A DNA stretch of 64,000 bases from Dryocosmus kuriphilus (lineage: Eukaryota; Arthropoda; Insecta; Hymenoptera; Cynipidae). Location of the stretch: assembly GCA_038277395.1 (NCBI GenBank), contig CM076190.1:183026001-183090000 (forward strand). The letters run 5' to 3'. Within the stretch, counting starts at the first letter, position 1. Each line of letters starts with the position of its first letter. Made by a program: the position numbers and the translations under genes. The notes beneath the pieces are model-generated. The model did not search any database and was not told the DNA's origin. It was given only the letters and a program-made list of their open reading frames with translations. Positions 11,026-22,190 of this stretch are shown here, piece by piece.

Positions 11026-12205
11026 TCCGTTGGAGGAACCCCCCAAAAAAGAAGAAGAAATAGTTCAAGAGGATGTTGAAATCTTATAGGTGGGGGCAAA
11101 AAGAAAATAAATGGTAAGAAATGATGATGCTGATGATATTTATTTCACTCACTTCATTTTTCAAATTTAAACTTTGAATCAAGAATTTTAAGTCTTGCGA
11201 TTTTCAAACTATTAATTTTGCACTTTACATTAAAGTGATTGAATTTTAAAAGCGTGATGCACAATTTGAAAATCATTCTTTTTTATTTAACGAAATTCAG
11301 ATTTTTAGTTAGTGTATAAGAGAGGATCAGATCTTAAAGCTTTAACATATGATTTGGAGTGTGCAATAATTTAATCCAACTTGTTTCAAATTTAAGGAAT
11401 ATCTGAAAAAGAATAGCTTTTCAGCCCGAATACGCAATCAAAAAAAATTCACAGCTATTTTCAATATTTATTTAATTACATGTAGTAGTGTTAAGTTTAT
11501 AATATATATTAATTATATATATTAATATATTAAATATATAATTTCCTTTTCTTTTTATCAGCATCATGAATTACCTCCTCCATTTCGACTAATTTTTTTA
11601 TTTCGTTAAATATTGAAGACTCAATATCTTCGTCCTCTTTTTTTGTATATTCATCTGCAGTTTTGATATCCTGATCCTCATCATCCTCCTGGGTTAGATC
11701 AACTATTAATACTTTTTTTTTGGCTTCTCGATTGAAATCTATAGCAATATATTAAAATCAATGTTAAAATGTTCGTGCTAAATAGAAAAATAATTAGAAG
11801 AGCAATTGTAAAGCTGAGGATATTTAATTTTCAAACTTAAACTTTGAAATTATACAATTTCTCATTGTTGTAAGGTTTTGAATTTAATAAATCCAAACTT
11901 GAAGTGTTCAAAATGTAACAATTTTCGAATTTCGTTGAATAAAAAAGAATAATCTTCAAATTGTGTATCACGCTTTTAAAATTCAATCAATTTAATGCAA
12001 AGCGCAAAATTAATAATTTGAAAATCACACAATTTAAAATTCTTGATTCAAAGCTTGAGTTTGAAAAATGAAATGAATGAAATAAATATCGTCAGCATAA
12101 TCTTTTCTTACCATTCCTTTTCTTTTGTGTTGTCCCCACCTATAAGATTTCAACATCCTCTTGAACTACTTCTTCTTCTTTTTAGGGAGGTTCCTCGAAC
12201 GAAAT
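11026..12205. repeat. Inverted repeat with ~270-bp arms (copy 1)
   Basis: The arms at ~11030-11300 and ~11935-12205 are imperfect reverse complements. Outer ends share GGAGG(A/T)(A/T)CC, AAGAAGAAGAA and CAAGAGGATGTTGAAATCTT; inner parts share AAAGCGTGATNCAC. The ~640-base interior is AT-rich with a TATATTAA palindrome run (11500-11540) and no gene. It is a foldback-type element of unknown class. Confidence 0.65.
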
Positions 12206-13030
12206 CTATAAAAGTATATGAAAATCACTTTGTGGAATATCTCACAAATACACAGAAATATCTTTAAATTGTTCTTATAATTATTTTTTTCTATTTAGCA
12301 CGAACTTGTGGATCACCCTTTCAAAAATTCAATCAATTTAATGTACAAAATTAATAATTTAAAAGTCACTGCGAAAATCTTCGTTCTAAATCGAAAAATA
12401 AGTAGAAGAGCAATTGTACAGCTCAGGATATTTAATTTTTCCAAACTTTAACTTTTGAATCAAGAATTTAAAATTTTGAATTTCAAAGTTTAATTTTACC
12501 AAAATTATTCATTTTGAGCGACTTCGTTTTTAAGATCTTAATTTAAGAATTGTTCAATTTTAAATGAAATTCAGAAATTGTTACACTTTGAACGCTTCAA
12601 GTTTCGATTTATTAAATTTCAAAGCTTACATTAGAAATTGTATAATTTTCTTCCGAATTTCATTTAAAATTGATCTGTTCTTCAATTAAGATCTTGAAAC
12701 AAAGTCGTGAATAATTAGAAGAGCAATTGTACAGCTCAGGATATTTAATTTTTACGAACTTTAACTTTTCAACCAAGAATTTTAAATTTTGAATTTCAAA
12801 GTTTAATTTTACCAAACGACTTCAACGACGAGAAATTTTATCATTTTCTTTCCGAATTTCGTCTAAAATTGCTGAGTTCTTAAATTCAGATCTTGAAACA
12901 AAGTCGTTACATATGAATAATTTTGGTAAAGTTAAACTTTGAAGATTCACAATTTAAAATTCTTGATTCAAATGTTAAGGATTGGAAAAATTAAATATTC
13001 TGAGCTGCACAATTGTTCTTATAATTATTA
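12206..13030. repeat. AT-rich internally repeated stretch (also 60751-61580)
   Basis: The word AGAAGAGCAATTGTACAGCT with GGATATTTAATTTT recurs at ~11797, ~12404 and ~12716, and in inverse orientation near 12985-13020. TTTGAATTTCAAAGTTTAAT also recurs. No coding sequence is visible. It looks like decayed, partly tandem and partly inverted repeat DNA linked to the adjacent foldback element. Confidence 0.5.
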
Positions 13031-13032
13031 TT

Positions 13033-13545
13033 ACATTCTCATCAGAGAAGGTATTAGATTTATGAAAAATTTGACATTCGCCGATTTCATGAAATCTCCA
13101 CGTTTTGAGACCTCCTGAATCCGAAAAAACGGTTTTTACGATGGTGTCTTTCTCTCTGCTGTCGTTGTCGTCGTCGTCGGAGTCTTTTCCCACGATAACT
13201 TTCGAAGGACTAATCGGATTGGAGTGACCTTTGGTACACTTCTTCAAGGGGTAAGAGGAAAGGACGATTTCGTTAACCACCGGTTTTTGAACAACGTTTA
13301 TAGATTATCCATCAAAAACGGTCTTCACAAAATCAAAAAATTCATTTTCCGGCTGAACGATGAGAGATACGGAAAAAATGTAAGCAAGTAAAATTGTTTC
13401 CCTTAAAAAAAGCTACAAATTTTGTCTCAACCGTTTTTTGGTAAAATGAACGGTTTTTGATTTAATCAAGAAAACGCTATTAAAATTAAAGAACACTGGT
13501 TCCCCGATAAACTATTCAAGGAACAAAAAAATGGCAAGGAACATG
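13033..13545 (+). mobile_element. HINE-like repeat 5 (copy 1), 3'-truncated
   Basis: It has the ACATTCTCATCAGAGAAGG end, the ~101-codon minus-strand segment (12975-13280) with a short GTCGTC tract, and about one and a half tandem units, then stops before the GC-rich block. The microsatellite is the shortest in the family here. Confidence 0.55.
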
Positions 13546-13559
13546 TTACGTGGTCAATG

Positions 13560-15130
13560 GTTAAAATGGGGGGGGGGGGAGAATGAAGGGGGAACTTAGT
13601 TCCTCTTGGTGGGTTTGGAGGTGGCGTTCGGACGCGCCGGGGTGTAAATGGGGAAGGGGGACCGCGAGGGGTTCGTTCGGCATTTGGCCAAGTAGGCATT
13701 GAGGGCCTCAATGCCACGTGGCACGGGTTTTTGCGAAGTCGGGGGAGGCAACCAGGTGTGGGTGATGTCACCTCTTTTGAGTCTCTCCCACAAAGTGTGT
13801 CCGTCCATGTCCGTGAGGAGTCCGGAAAGTAGGAGGCGAGGAAGGGGGGGGGGGGGTAATTGAGATGGGCCCCGAAGAAAAAAGGTGCTGTCCCGCGGTG
13901 CGAGCCGACCTGAGTGTTAAGCTCAGATCGGGTAACCTACGGTCTTACTGTAGCGCCCAACGGTCTGCTTCCCATTCAAAACAGGTCAGCGTATCGGGCC
14001 GGTGCAGAAAGAATAAAGTGGAAGAGAAAGTAAGTGGAGAGAGAAGAGTTAAGTCATGAAGTTGGAGAGTCTAAAATCGGAGGTGGCGACGAGCCGCCGC
14101 CGGAGAGGAAGTAGGAGGGGGGGGGGGGGGGAGCTCGTCCGTGAGTCGGGAAAGGCCGGGTCTCGGGATTTCGACTCGGACTGTCGACGGGTTTCGACAG
14201 TTTTCCCGCTCTGGCAGGGCGCCTGTTTCCCGAAGAACGCGGGCCCGAATCCGCTGGCGTTCGGCCTTGCCCGGGCGATTTCTCCTGGGCGCGTCTCCGG
14301 ACATGCGGAAGACAAATTTCGCTGGACGCGACTTATCGGCCGGAATACGATGCGTCGGACTATTACGGGCCTCACCTGGAGGGGTTCAGCCAGGGGGGGG
14401 GGGCAACGAACGCGGTGACTCCCCGAGAGTCGGTCGGATCGACGCGGGCTTCACCTCTAGGGGTTCAGCCAGGGGGGGCGGGGTCAACGAACGCGGGACT
14501 CTCCGAGAGTCGGCGCGGGCTTCACCTCGAGGGGTTCAGCGGAAGGGAGGAAGACGCGTCCGCGGTGTGAGGGAACCTCGAGGAGTTCAGTCACTCAATC
14601 TACCTGAAGTATAAGAAAAATAAAAAAAAAAAAAAGAACAGTTTGACACACAAAATAAAAATAATGATAAAATAAATAACACACAGATTCGGCACGAGCG
14701 ACAGGAAGCGTCCGCGGTGAGGGGGAACCTCCAGGGGTTCAGGCTCACAAAGCAAAACACCGAGAACTTCCCGACGGCACGACACACGACACGAAACCCG
14801 ATTAAAAAAAACAAAATACGGAAACCCGGACAAGAAACGAAGCCGGGATCAATCACGATGCACGAACGTGGCCACGAGGTGTAGGTTTCGTTCATACAAG
14901 AAGAAAAAAACGATGTGCGTTGAACTCTGTTTATTCCTTCGAATGGATTTACAAAACTCTGCGGGAGTGGAAGGCGAAGGGCGTCCTTCCAGCTCAGCTC
15001 ACGAAACCTCTCTGGCCACAGGGCCCGTCGTCGTCTCTCTTGCTGCCAGCAAGCAGTCTTGTTGGTGGAGGGGATATGAGACCGCCTCCCACCAACTCTC
15101 GTCTGGTTTCACCTTGCTGTCGTAGCAAAG
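13560..15130. other. GC-rich, G-run block with minisatellite (copy 1)
   Basis: This block differs sharply in composition from its AT-rich surroundings. It holds G-runs of eight or more (13567, 13847, 14120, 14393), a ~90-base imperfect repeat with (C/G)GGGTTCAG and ACTCYCCGAGAGTCGG (~14361-14545), further GAGG(G/A)GTTCAG copies at ~14580 and ~14733, and CpG-dense DNA. Open frames exist on both strands but shift between the two copies, so none is supported as a gene. It could be a transposon 5' region or GC-rich satellite. Confidence 0.5.
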
Positions 15131-15788
15131 CTTAGCTATTTCCTTCCGTAGGTATTTTCAATTTACATTCATTTAGTTACTTACTTATTAAATTAATTAA
15201 TAATATCCGGATCATCTAATTATAAACAATGGCTAAAGACGTCATAATTATTAATATTTAGTAATAATACTTACGTTTTTATTTCTGAGCACTACTATTT
15301 TTATTATGAGACCACAACGGAATTAATATTGACAATTAATAATAATTAAAGTGATTATTATTAATTATTACTGGTTATAATTATAAGATGATGGGCGTAA
15401 ATTCCTAAATTCCCTATATTAAACATTTATTCGAAATTTTCCAATGAGAGAGTCATTTGGTCATCCCGTTTTATTTAATATCATTATAGCTATAATTAAG
15501 AGTGACAATCAATAATATCATTGATACCATTAATATTATTAATTATTGAATAATTATATTATAATGATATTGTACATGAATTTAGCCCGGAGCGCGTTTA
15601 AAATAATATTGCCCCCCGGAATTTTCAAGAAAAAGAAGACCTATACTTAATAATTTAACCTCGAGGAAATAATGCCGTATTTTATTTTGTTGTCGGATAA
15701 GTCTTTATTTAATTTTTCCAGCCTCTGAAACTAGTTTGGGGACGCCTTTGTTCTCGCTTGTCGCCAGCTTTTCCACTTGCCATGGTTT
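15131..15788. other. AT-rich stretch, no gene seen; right edge of shared block
   Basis: ATTAATTATT-type palindromic AT words dominate. The copy-2 match reaches 64000 (equivalent to 15560), so whether the duplication continues beyond this point cannot be seen. Confidence 0.5.
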
Positions 15789-16675
15789 TCAACGCTATAA
15801 ATTTTGTAGCTCTTTTCGAGGTGAACAATTCTGCTTGTTGATATTTTCTCATATCTTGCATAGTTTTGCTGAAAAGTGACTTTCTTTATATTTCGTATCA
15901 TATTTCACGACTAACTCAAAAACTACGCGTCTGCCCAAAAAAATGATAGAGAGCAAATTTGTAGACCTTTTTGAGGCGAACAACTTTTTTTATTATTATT
16001 TTTCCGTATCTCGCATTGTTTGGCGGGAAATTTAAAATTTTTGATTTTTAATAACGTTTTATCGATTAAAACATAAACCGTGCATTTTATCACAAAATGG
16101 TTAAAAAAATTTGTAGACCGTCTTAAATTGAACAACTTTCTTCTTTACCACTTTCTTGTATCTTGAATAGTTTGGCGGGAACCAGAGTTTTTTAATTTTA
16201 ATAGCATTTTCTTGATTAAATCAAAAACCGTTCATTTGATCGAAAAACGGTTAAGACAGAATTTGTAGATTTTTTTAAGGTAAACAATTTTATTCGCTGC
16301 CATTCTTTTTTATCTCTTATAGTTTAGCCGGAAAATGGATTTTTTGATTTCGTGAAAACCATTTTTCATGAATAAAACCATAACCATTGGTCAAAACCGC
16401 TGGTTAACGAACTCGTCCTTTCTTTTTACCCCTTAAAGAAGTGTACCAAAGCGCACTCCAATCCGATTAGTCCTTCGAAAGTTATCGTGGGAGCAGACTC
16501 CGACAACGACGACAACGACGACTACGACGACGACGACGACAACGACAACAGACAGACAGACACCGCCGTAAAAACAGTTTTTTCGGATTCAGGAGGTCTC
16601 AAAACGTGGAGATTTCATGAAATCCGCGAAAGTCAGATTTTGCATAAATCTAATACCTTCTCTGATGAGAATGTA
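15789..16675 (-). mobile_element. HINE-like repeat 6, 5' part
   Basis: This member is in inverse orientation and lacks the hairpin end. Tandem units (~15789-16340) are followed by the ~100-codon segment, with a small deletion near 16397 (GTCAAAACCGC, one A fewer than other members). Then come the GACAAC/GACGAC microsatellite (16500-16550), the AGACAGACAGAC tract and the GATGAGAATGTAA end. Confidence 0.55.
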
Positions 16676-16677
16676 AG

Positions 16678-17462
16678 AATGTAATTATCGAGCGCGAAGT
16701 GCGAGTGTCATGATGAGATTCTTTCCTTAAGGGCGATAGAGCCTTAAGTAGAATAATTTCTTTTGTAATTTTTACATTCGCATCAGAGAAGGTATTAGAT
16801 TTATGTAAAATTTGGCTTTCGCGGATTTCATGAAATCTCCACGTTTTGAGACCCCCTGAGTCAGAAAAAACGGTTTTTACGACCGTGTCTGTCTGTCTGT
16901 TGTCGTCGTTGTCGTTGTCGTCGTCATTGTCGTCTTTGTCGTTGTCGTTGTCGTCTTTGATCGCGATAACTTTCGAAGGACTAATCGGATTGGAGTGCGC
17001 TTTGGTACACTACTTTAAGGGGTAAAAGGAAAGGACGAGTTCGTTAACCAGTGGTTTTTGACCAACAGTTATGGTTTTATCGACCAAAAACGGTTTTCAC
17101 AAAATCAAAAAATCCATTTTCCGGCTAAACTGTGAGAGATACAAAAAAAATGTAAGAAAGTAAAATTTTTCACCTCAAAAAAATCTACAAATTTTGTCTT
17201 AACCGTTTTTTGATAGAACGGACGGTTTTTGTTTTCATCAGGAAAACGCTATTAAAATTAAAAAACTCTGGTTTCCCGCCAAGATATTCGAGATAAAAAA
17301 AATTGGTGAAGAACAAAGTTGTTCAATTCAAAAATATCATAAAATGCACGGTTTTTGTTTTAATCGATAAAACGTTATTGAAAAAAAAATATTTCAAATT
17401 TCCCGCCAAACTATGCAAGAGACGCAAAAATAATAATAAACAAAGTTGTTCGCCTCAAAATA
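16678..17462 (+). mobile_element. HINE-like fragment plus repeat 7, 3'-truncated
   Basis: 16678-16775 is an internal fragment (GCGCGAAGTGCGAG, CTTAAGGGCGATAGAGCCTTAAG). It is followed by a new 5' end (ACATTCGCATCAGAGAAGG, ~16778), the core with an in-frame TAG in the minus... plus-equivalent segment, the microsatellite (16900-16955) and tandem units to ~17462. There it stops next to the transposase N-terminal remnant. Confidence 0.55.
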
Positions 17463-17899
17463 TACCCACAGGAAAGACTTTTCAGATATCAGGATCAAGA
17501 TGTATTTTACATAGAATTACCCAAAATTCAAGGTTCCCTGACTTGGTTAATTGCATACCATCTGCAAAGATCTGGAGGTGAAGTACATCTTCCGCACGAA
17601 TTTCTACATTGACGCACTTTTTTATTTCGCTTTCAATTCCGAAGTATACGAATTCTCCCATTTCTCCCTTGGTATCTATCATATTAATAATATTATATTG
17701 AGCGCCCTGCTTAAAATGACGGATAGGATCCGATAGAAACAGATAAAAAACCGGATAATAGACCGGATAGCCCACTTCGGATTCTTGTCTGGCCCTATCC
17801 GGTTCTTATTCGGTTCGTAATATCTTTCGCGGAAAAATAGCGATCTTATCTGGGTTCTATTCGGGATGACATATCGAAATTATATTTGACTAAGTTTAC

Positions 17900-18655
17900 A
17901 CTGGTATTTAATCCGCTCCTATCCGGAACTTTGTCGGAAACAAAGTTGAGTGACAAGACCAAAACTGATTTTCTATCTGGTACTATCCGGTTTTCCAGCG
18001 GCCATGTAAATCATAAAATTGAATTATTCGCCCGACGGAATCTTATCTGGCCCTATCCGGAACTTTGTCGGAACTAAAATTGGGTATAAAGGCCGAAAAT
18101 GGTTTTCTATCTGGTTCTATCCGGCTTTCCAGCGAACATTTAAATCATAAAGTCGAATTATTCGACCGACAGAATCTTATCTGGCCTTATCCGGAACTTT
18201 GTCGGAACTAAAATTGGGTATAAAGGCCGAAAATGGTTTTCTATCTGGTTCTATCCGGCTTTTCAGCGAACATTTAAATCATAAAGTCGAATTATTCGAC
18301 CGACAGAATCTTATCTGGCCTTATCCGGAACTTTGTCGCAACTAAAATTGGATATAAAGGCCGAAAATGGTTTTCTATCTGGTTCTATCCGGCTTTCCAG
18401 CGAACATTTAAATCATAAAGTCGAATTATTCGACCGACGGAATCATATCTGGCCCTATCCGGAACTTTGTCGGAACTAAAGTAGGGTATAAAGGCCGAAA
18501 ATGGTTTTCTATCTGGTTCTCTCCGGCTTTCCAGCGGACATTTAAATCATAAAATCGAATTATTCGCCCGACGGAATCTTATCTGGCCCTATCCGGAACT
18601 TTGTGGGATCTAAAACTGGGTGTAAAGGCCGAAAATGGTTTTCTATCTGGTCAGT
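17900..18655 (+). repeat. 134-bp tandem array
   Basis: GGTTTTCTATCTGGT recurs at 18101, 18235, 18369, 18503 and 18638, a spacing of 134, 134, 134 and 135. Each unit also holds GGAACTTTGTCGG and GTCGAATTATTCG(A/C)CCGAC. Central units are nearly identical and the first is more diverged, as expected for unequal exchange. Confidence 0.9.
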
Positions 18656-18779
18656 AGTTGAGAATAATTCCGCCAGGAGCGCAGGGATTCTTGTCTCACA
18701 ATAGTGGTCGATCGTCGATGCTATAAGTTAGCCAAACTTTTTCACAGTACGAGTATCTGGTAGCATAAGGCAATGCCGG

Positions 18780-19143
18780 TAATGAAAATATTCCGTGTAG
18801 AGCCAGATAAGAAAACAGATAGAAACATTTTCAATACCGACAAACTGCCGGATAGAACCGCATAAGAAAGCGGACACAAATACCGTATAAGTTTCCGGAT
18901 AGAACTAGATAAGAAACTGGAATGGGCTATGCGGGTGCCGAAAATATTCCGTGCAGAGCCAAATAAGAAACCAGATAGAAAATTTTTAAATACCGATCAA
19001 CTGCCAGATAGAACCGGCTAAGATATCGTATAGGACAAAAGAAGTGCCGAGAATATTCCATATAGAGCTAGATAAGAAACCAGACACAAATACCGTATAA
19101 GTTTCCGGATAGAACACGATAAGATTCCGAATCCTATCCGTCC
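18780..19143. repeat. Diverged repeats with TATTCCGT words
   Basis: AAAATATTCCGTG and variants recur at about 18786, 18940 and 19058, with ACAAATACCGTATAAGTTTCCGGATAGAAC-type blocks twice. The blocks read as complements of the left-half TATCCGG words, so the element's two halves are broadly inverted. Confidence 0.6.
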
Positions 19144-19953
19144 CTATCGGATCCTATCCGGAATTTTTAGCAGGTCGTCTATGGTTCTCAAAAACGTTTT
19201 CGAAGACTGGTTCGACATGCTTCGTTCTCGTCTCCTATTTCCGAATCACTATCAGTTGAAGAATTGACATCATTTTCTCCAAGCATTTGGTTTCAAAAAT
19301 TTTCCAAAGTGTCATTGTCGTTTTTCTTCTCATCAAGGATCCCATTTAAGAACAAACTATCCACATAATTACTGTCGCTTTCTGCAGAATTTTCAGTATT
19401 GACAGGTACGCCATCATTATTATTTTCGATGTTCAGTGCACGACCATTCATCTCAGCATCACTTTCATCTGACAGAAATGAAAGCATTTTTGTGTGAAAA
19501 TGTATCCTGGTAGAAAAACAATAACAAACTACTATAAATGGAAAAAATGTGTTGAGTGTTGAATGTAGAATGTTTTAGATGTTTAGTAAAACATTTATAG
19601 GGAACAAAAATATAATAAATTCTGTTCAGTTCAATTTATACGCCTTGCAATTTATTATGGTAACATAACCTTAAAATTGATATCAAAGTATTCTTTCTCC
19701 ACAAAAAACCTGCCTGTTTTGGTTATTTTAGTAATAATTATTGACGATTTAAACAATTTCATTATTTACTTAAATTATTTACTTATATTACTACTCAACT
19801 ATATAAATAACTTACCGCTAAAAGAAGCAGAAGTATCACCAAGGAAATCAATGTCATTTACACATGATTCAATTTCTTTTAAACTCTTTGCCAATTTACG
19901 CCGTTTTACGTTTCTCACACGATTTTGTTCTTGAGCTAAACGTTTTTTATCCA

Positions 19954-20108
19954 TATTTCCCTGTTTTTTGCTTCTTCGTTAATTTTTAATACTTTGAGAC
20001 CCTGGAATCACAAGGTTCTATCCCGAATTTTAAAAGTCACTATATAGGTCCTCACGAGATCCAAACGCTGCTCCAGAGTGTAGGTTAAATTCGGAATAAA
20101 CGTACGTT
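19954..20108. other. Short flank upstream of the transposase start
   Basis: This AT-rich DNA immediately upstream of the exon-1 ATG would hold the promoter if the gene was ever expressed. I see no convincing TATA or other element. Confidence 0.3.
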
Positions 20109-20307
20109 CCCTATTGAAAAAATCCTCGAGGAAATACTCGTGTTATTTTCGGAAGAGGAGAAGGTCCGCGAGGATTTTCAAATTCCTCGAGAAAATTCGC
20201 GAGGATCATTTGACCAGCTCGCAGGTTTCCTCAAGGAACCTGAAAATCCTCGCGGACGACGTCCGAAAATAACACAAGGGTTTCCTCGAAGATTTTTTTA
20301 AATAGGG
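20109..20307. mobile_element. Palindromic MITE-like element
   Basis: The ends CCCTATT and AATAGGG are inverted. The arms (~20109-20193 and ~20224-20307) are near-complementary through TCGAGGAAA, TGTTATTTTCGGA and GTCCGCGAGGATTTTCA, so almost the whole element can fold into one hairpin. There is no coding sequence. TT flanks both sides and may be a 2-bp target duplication. Confidence 0.7.
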
Positions 20308-20309
20308 TT

Positions 20310-20680
20310 GTCAAGGTTAGGTGCTACATAAGTAGTGTATCGTGATTTGCTTGTTTGGACAAGAGTGTGCTAGTATGTTGTTTTCTTGTAAGGATCTTTA
20401 TAAAAATTAAAGTAGGTGAATAAAAAGTTTCTACTTGCAAGGCCAAAACTAGGCCCTAACTCGAAATTTTTAACAGGGCATACCAAGCTTGGAACAGGAT
20501 AGGGCCAATAATCAAAATAGGTATATCTTGGCGATCTCCACAAGGGACATGAAAATCCATGAGTCGGAGATAGAGTTGGCTGTCTCAAACACAAAAATTA
20601 CATTTTTCAAATATATTTTAGTTTTGTTGATTCGATTTTTCAAGATTTATTTGTTTGAACTATAAATTCTTTTTGCGTGT
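20310..20680. other. Unassigned stretch, no gene seen
   Basis: A short minus-strand frame (20594-20370) has no recognisable domain and no splice or start context. I see no repeat structure beyond single words. Confidence 0.3.
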
Positions 20681-20682
20681 GC

Positions 20683-21011
20683 AAAAAGTGTAAACAGACG
20701 TCACCTCCGCAAATGTAATGTATTTACAAGCCACTGCTTCAACAGGAAAAAGCAAGAATTATTTACAAACCTAATCTATTTCACCTTCTTATATTCTTTT
20801 CGGAATTTTTTTTTGATTTCGTTACCGAAATGCTGAAATATTACTATTCTCATTATTAGAACCCTGAATTATTAATTATTATATTAGCAACATTTTTATT
20901 AATTCAGATTCACACACCAAATTAAAAAAAAAATGACAAAGTAGCGCCGCCTTAAATATGCCGAGAAATTTTATGTTTTACATTTATTAGTGACGCATTC
21001 AAGCGAGACAA

Positions 21012-21012
<1 letters not shown>
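20683..21012. repeat. Dispersed repeat, unit 1
   Basis: This is about 330 bases, repeated diverged in the same orientation at 21863-22190. Shared blocks include TGTAATGTATTT, TTACCGAAATGCTGA and CCGAGAAATTTTATGTTTTA. No open frame is shared between units. Confidence 0.75.

Positions 21013-21014
<2 letters not shown>

Positions 21015-21043
<29 letters not shown>
21015..21043. repeat. (CT)n microsatellite
   Basis: An uninterrupted CT run directly follows the first dispersed repeat unit. Confidence 0.95.
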
Positions 21044-21045
<2 letters not shown>

Positions 21046-21862
21046 GTATCTAACCTACTCATGAGCCAGTTGTCATTATTGTCCCAGTAAAATAATGAGG
21101 CTATTATTTTACTGCTCTCTCCACTGGCCGATAAAGGGTTACTTATGTGGCTGAAAACAGGCACGTAATACACGTTAATCATAACTGCGGTGCATAAAAT
21201 GTATTTAAAAAAGTAAAATAAAAGTTTCATGATTATTGTCCCTAAATTTTTGTAGATTAATTAATCTCTAAAACATCTTATCAGTTTACTCTACTAGTTT
21301 TATTACAATCTGTGAAGTTTTATGAAGTTCATAGTTCTTTTTTAACGCGGTAAGATAAAAAGTCTTATAATATGTAATTTATGAACGTCCCTATTACTTT
21401 TTGTACGCTAGGAGAAAAAGAGTTTTTTATTTGAATTATAGTGAAATTAAAACAAATTAAATGATCCATTATGGCGGAGAATATATAGAATATTTTTAGG
21501 GTTTCATTTCCTCGGGCAGAAACCCCTATATACCCAAGTAAAAATTTTTCGTCTGGGAAAATAGGGCTTCCCAGAGGTAAGCTAGATATTAGGGTGGTCC
21601 TCATTTCATTTTTTTAAGGAATATTTTGCTCCTAGTCGCGACATTGGTTCGTATGCCCATGAATAGAAAATCCTCTAAATTTGAGCAAAATATCTCATTT
21701 CTGCAATTTCGAATGAAATATTGTCAAACAATTATTTAAGATTGTATATATTATTTAAAATAAGGTTATATGAATGGGATACATAACAAATATAAAAGAT
21801 TATTCGAAAGAACGCGATTGTGAAACATAGTTTCAACTTTAATGAAATAATAAAAAGGCAAT
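21044..21862. other. AT-rich stretch, no supported gene
   Basis: Short interrupted frames only. AGGGTGGTC at ~21594 matches the motif near 1558 and may mark a transposon end. Confidence 0.35.
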
Positions 21863-22190
21863 GAAAAGTGTAAATAGATTACGTCACCTCACAAATATAA
21901 TGTATTTGCAAGTCATTGCTTCATAACGAAAAAACAAGTTATTTACACACTTAATCTATTTCACCTTGTTACATTTTTTTAATGATTTTTTTTATTTCAT
22001 TACCGAAATGCTGAGATATGACTATCTCATTATTAAAACTCTGAATTATCAATTATATCAGCAACATTTTTATTAATTCAGACTTAGACACAAAATCTTT
22101 TAAAAATGACACAGTAGCACCGCCATAAATAGGCCGAGAAATTTTATGTTTTACAGTTATTAGTGATGCATTCAAGTGAGAAAAGACAAG
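21863..22190. repeat. Dispersed repeat, unit 2
   Basis: This is the second unit of the ~330-base repeat at 20683-21012. It follows directly after a segment (21760-21862) that is also found at ~4195-4310, suggesting one longer repeat family. Confidence 0.75.

Larger units (their letters stand above)
1..15560. repeat. Large direct duplication, copy 1
   Basis: This block is collinear with 36321-64000 in the same orientation. Matching blocks are 1-4438 with 36321-40778, 4439-~4940 with 43911-~44440, ~4970-5847 with 45771-46657, 5848-8578 with 55384-~58110, 9918-11300 with ~58111-59648 and 11301-15560 with ~59856-64000. About ten substitutions are visible in the first ~420 aligned bases. The left limit lies at or before the window start, and the copy-2 match still runs at the window end. 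The copies may be a real tandem duplication or two haplotypes joined in assembly. Confidence 0.95.
17706..19174. mobile_element. Foldback-type element with TATCCGG repeats
   Basis: The ends form an imperfect ~31-bp inverted repeat (17706-17736 and 19144-19174) with a perfect 17-bp core, CGGATAGGATCCGATAG. The interior is made of repeats rich in TATCCGG (left) and its complement CCGGATA (right), with no coding sequence. It sits inside the transposase pseudogene. No clear target duplication is visible. It is a non-autonomous DNA element of unknown superfamily. Confidence 0.6.
17463..19953 (-). pseudogene. Transposase-like pseudogene, N-terminal part, spliced
   Basis: Exon 1 (19953-19816) starts at ATG with MDKKRLAQEQNRVRNVKRR and ends at a GTAAGT donor. 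Exon 2 (from 19468, acceptor TTCTGTCAG) joins in phase and is Asp/Glu/Asn/Ser-rich, typical of the acidic N-terminus of these proteins, with one in-frame TGA at 19295-19293. A foldback element (17706-19174) interrupts it. The piece at 17705-17463 continues with GEFVYFGIESEI, FADGMQLTKSGNLEFW and FPVGI, with a TGA before the last motif. It ends where the C-terminal piece at 7795 would begin. I infer that both are halves of one gene split by nested repeats. Confidence 0.55.

Noticed and set aside
14056..14614. Arg/Gly-rich proteins in the GC-rich block
   Set aside because: Overlapping frames on both strands, indels in G-runs between the two copies and minisatellite content make coding unlikely.
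17900..18655. CRISPR array
   Set aside because: Units are 134 bp and nearly identical along their whole length, with no short repeat plus variable spacer pattern. The context is a eukaryotic foldback element.
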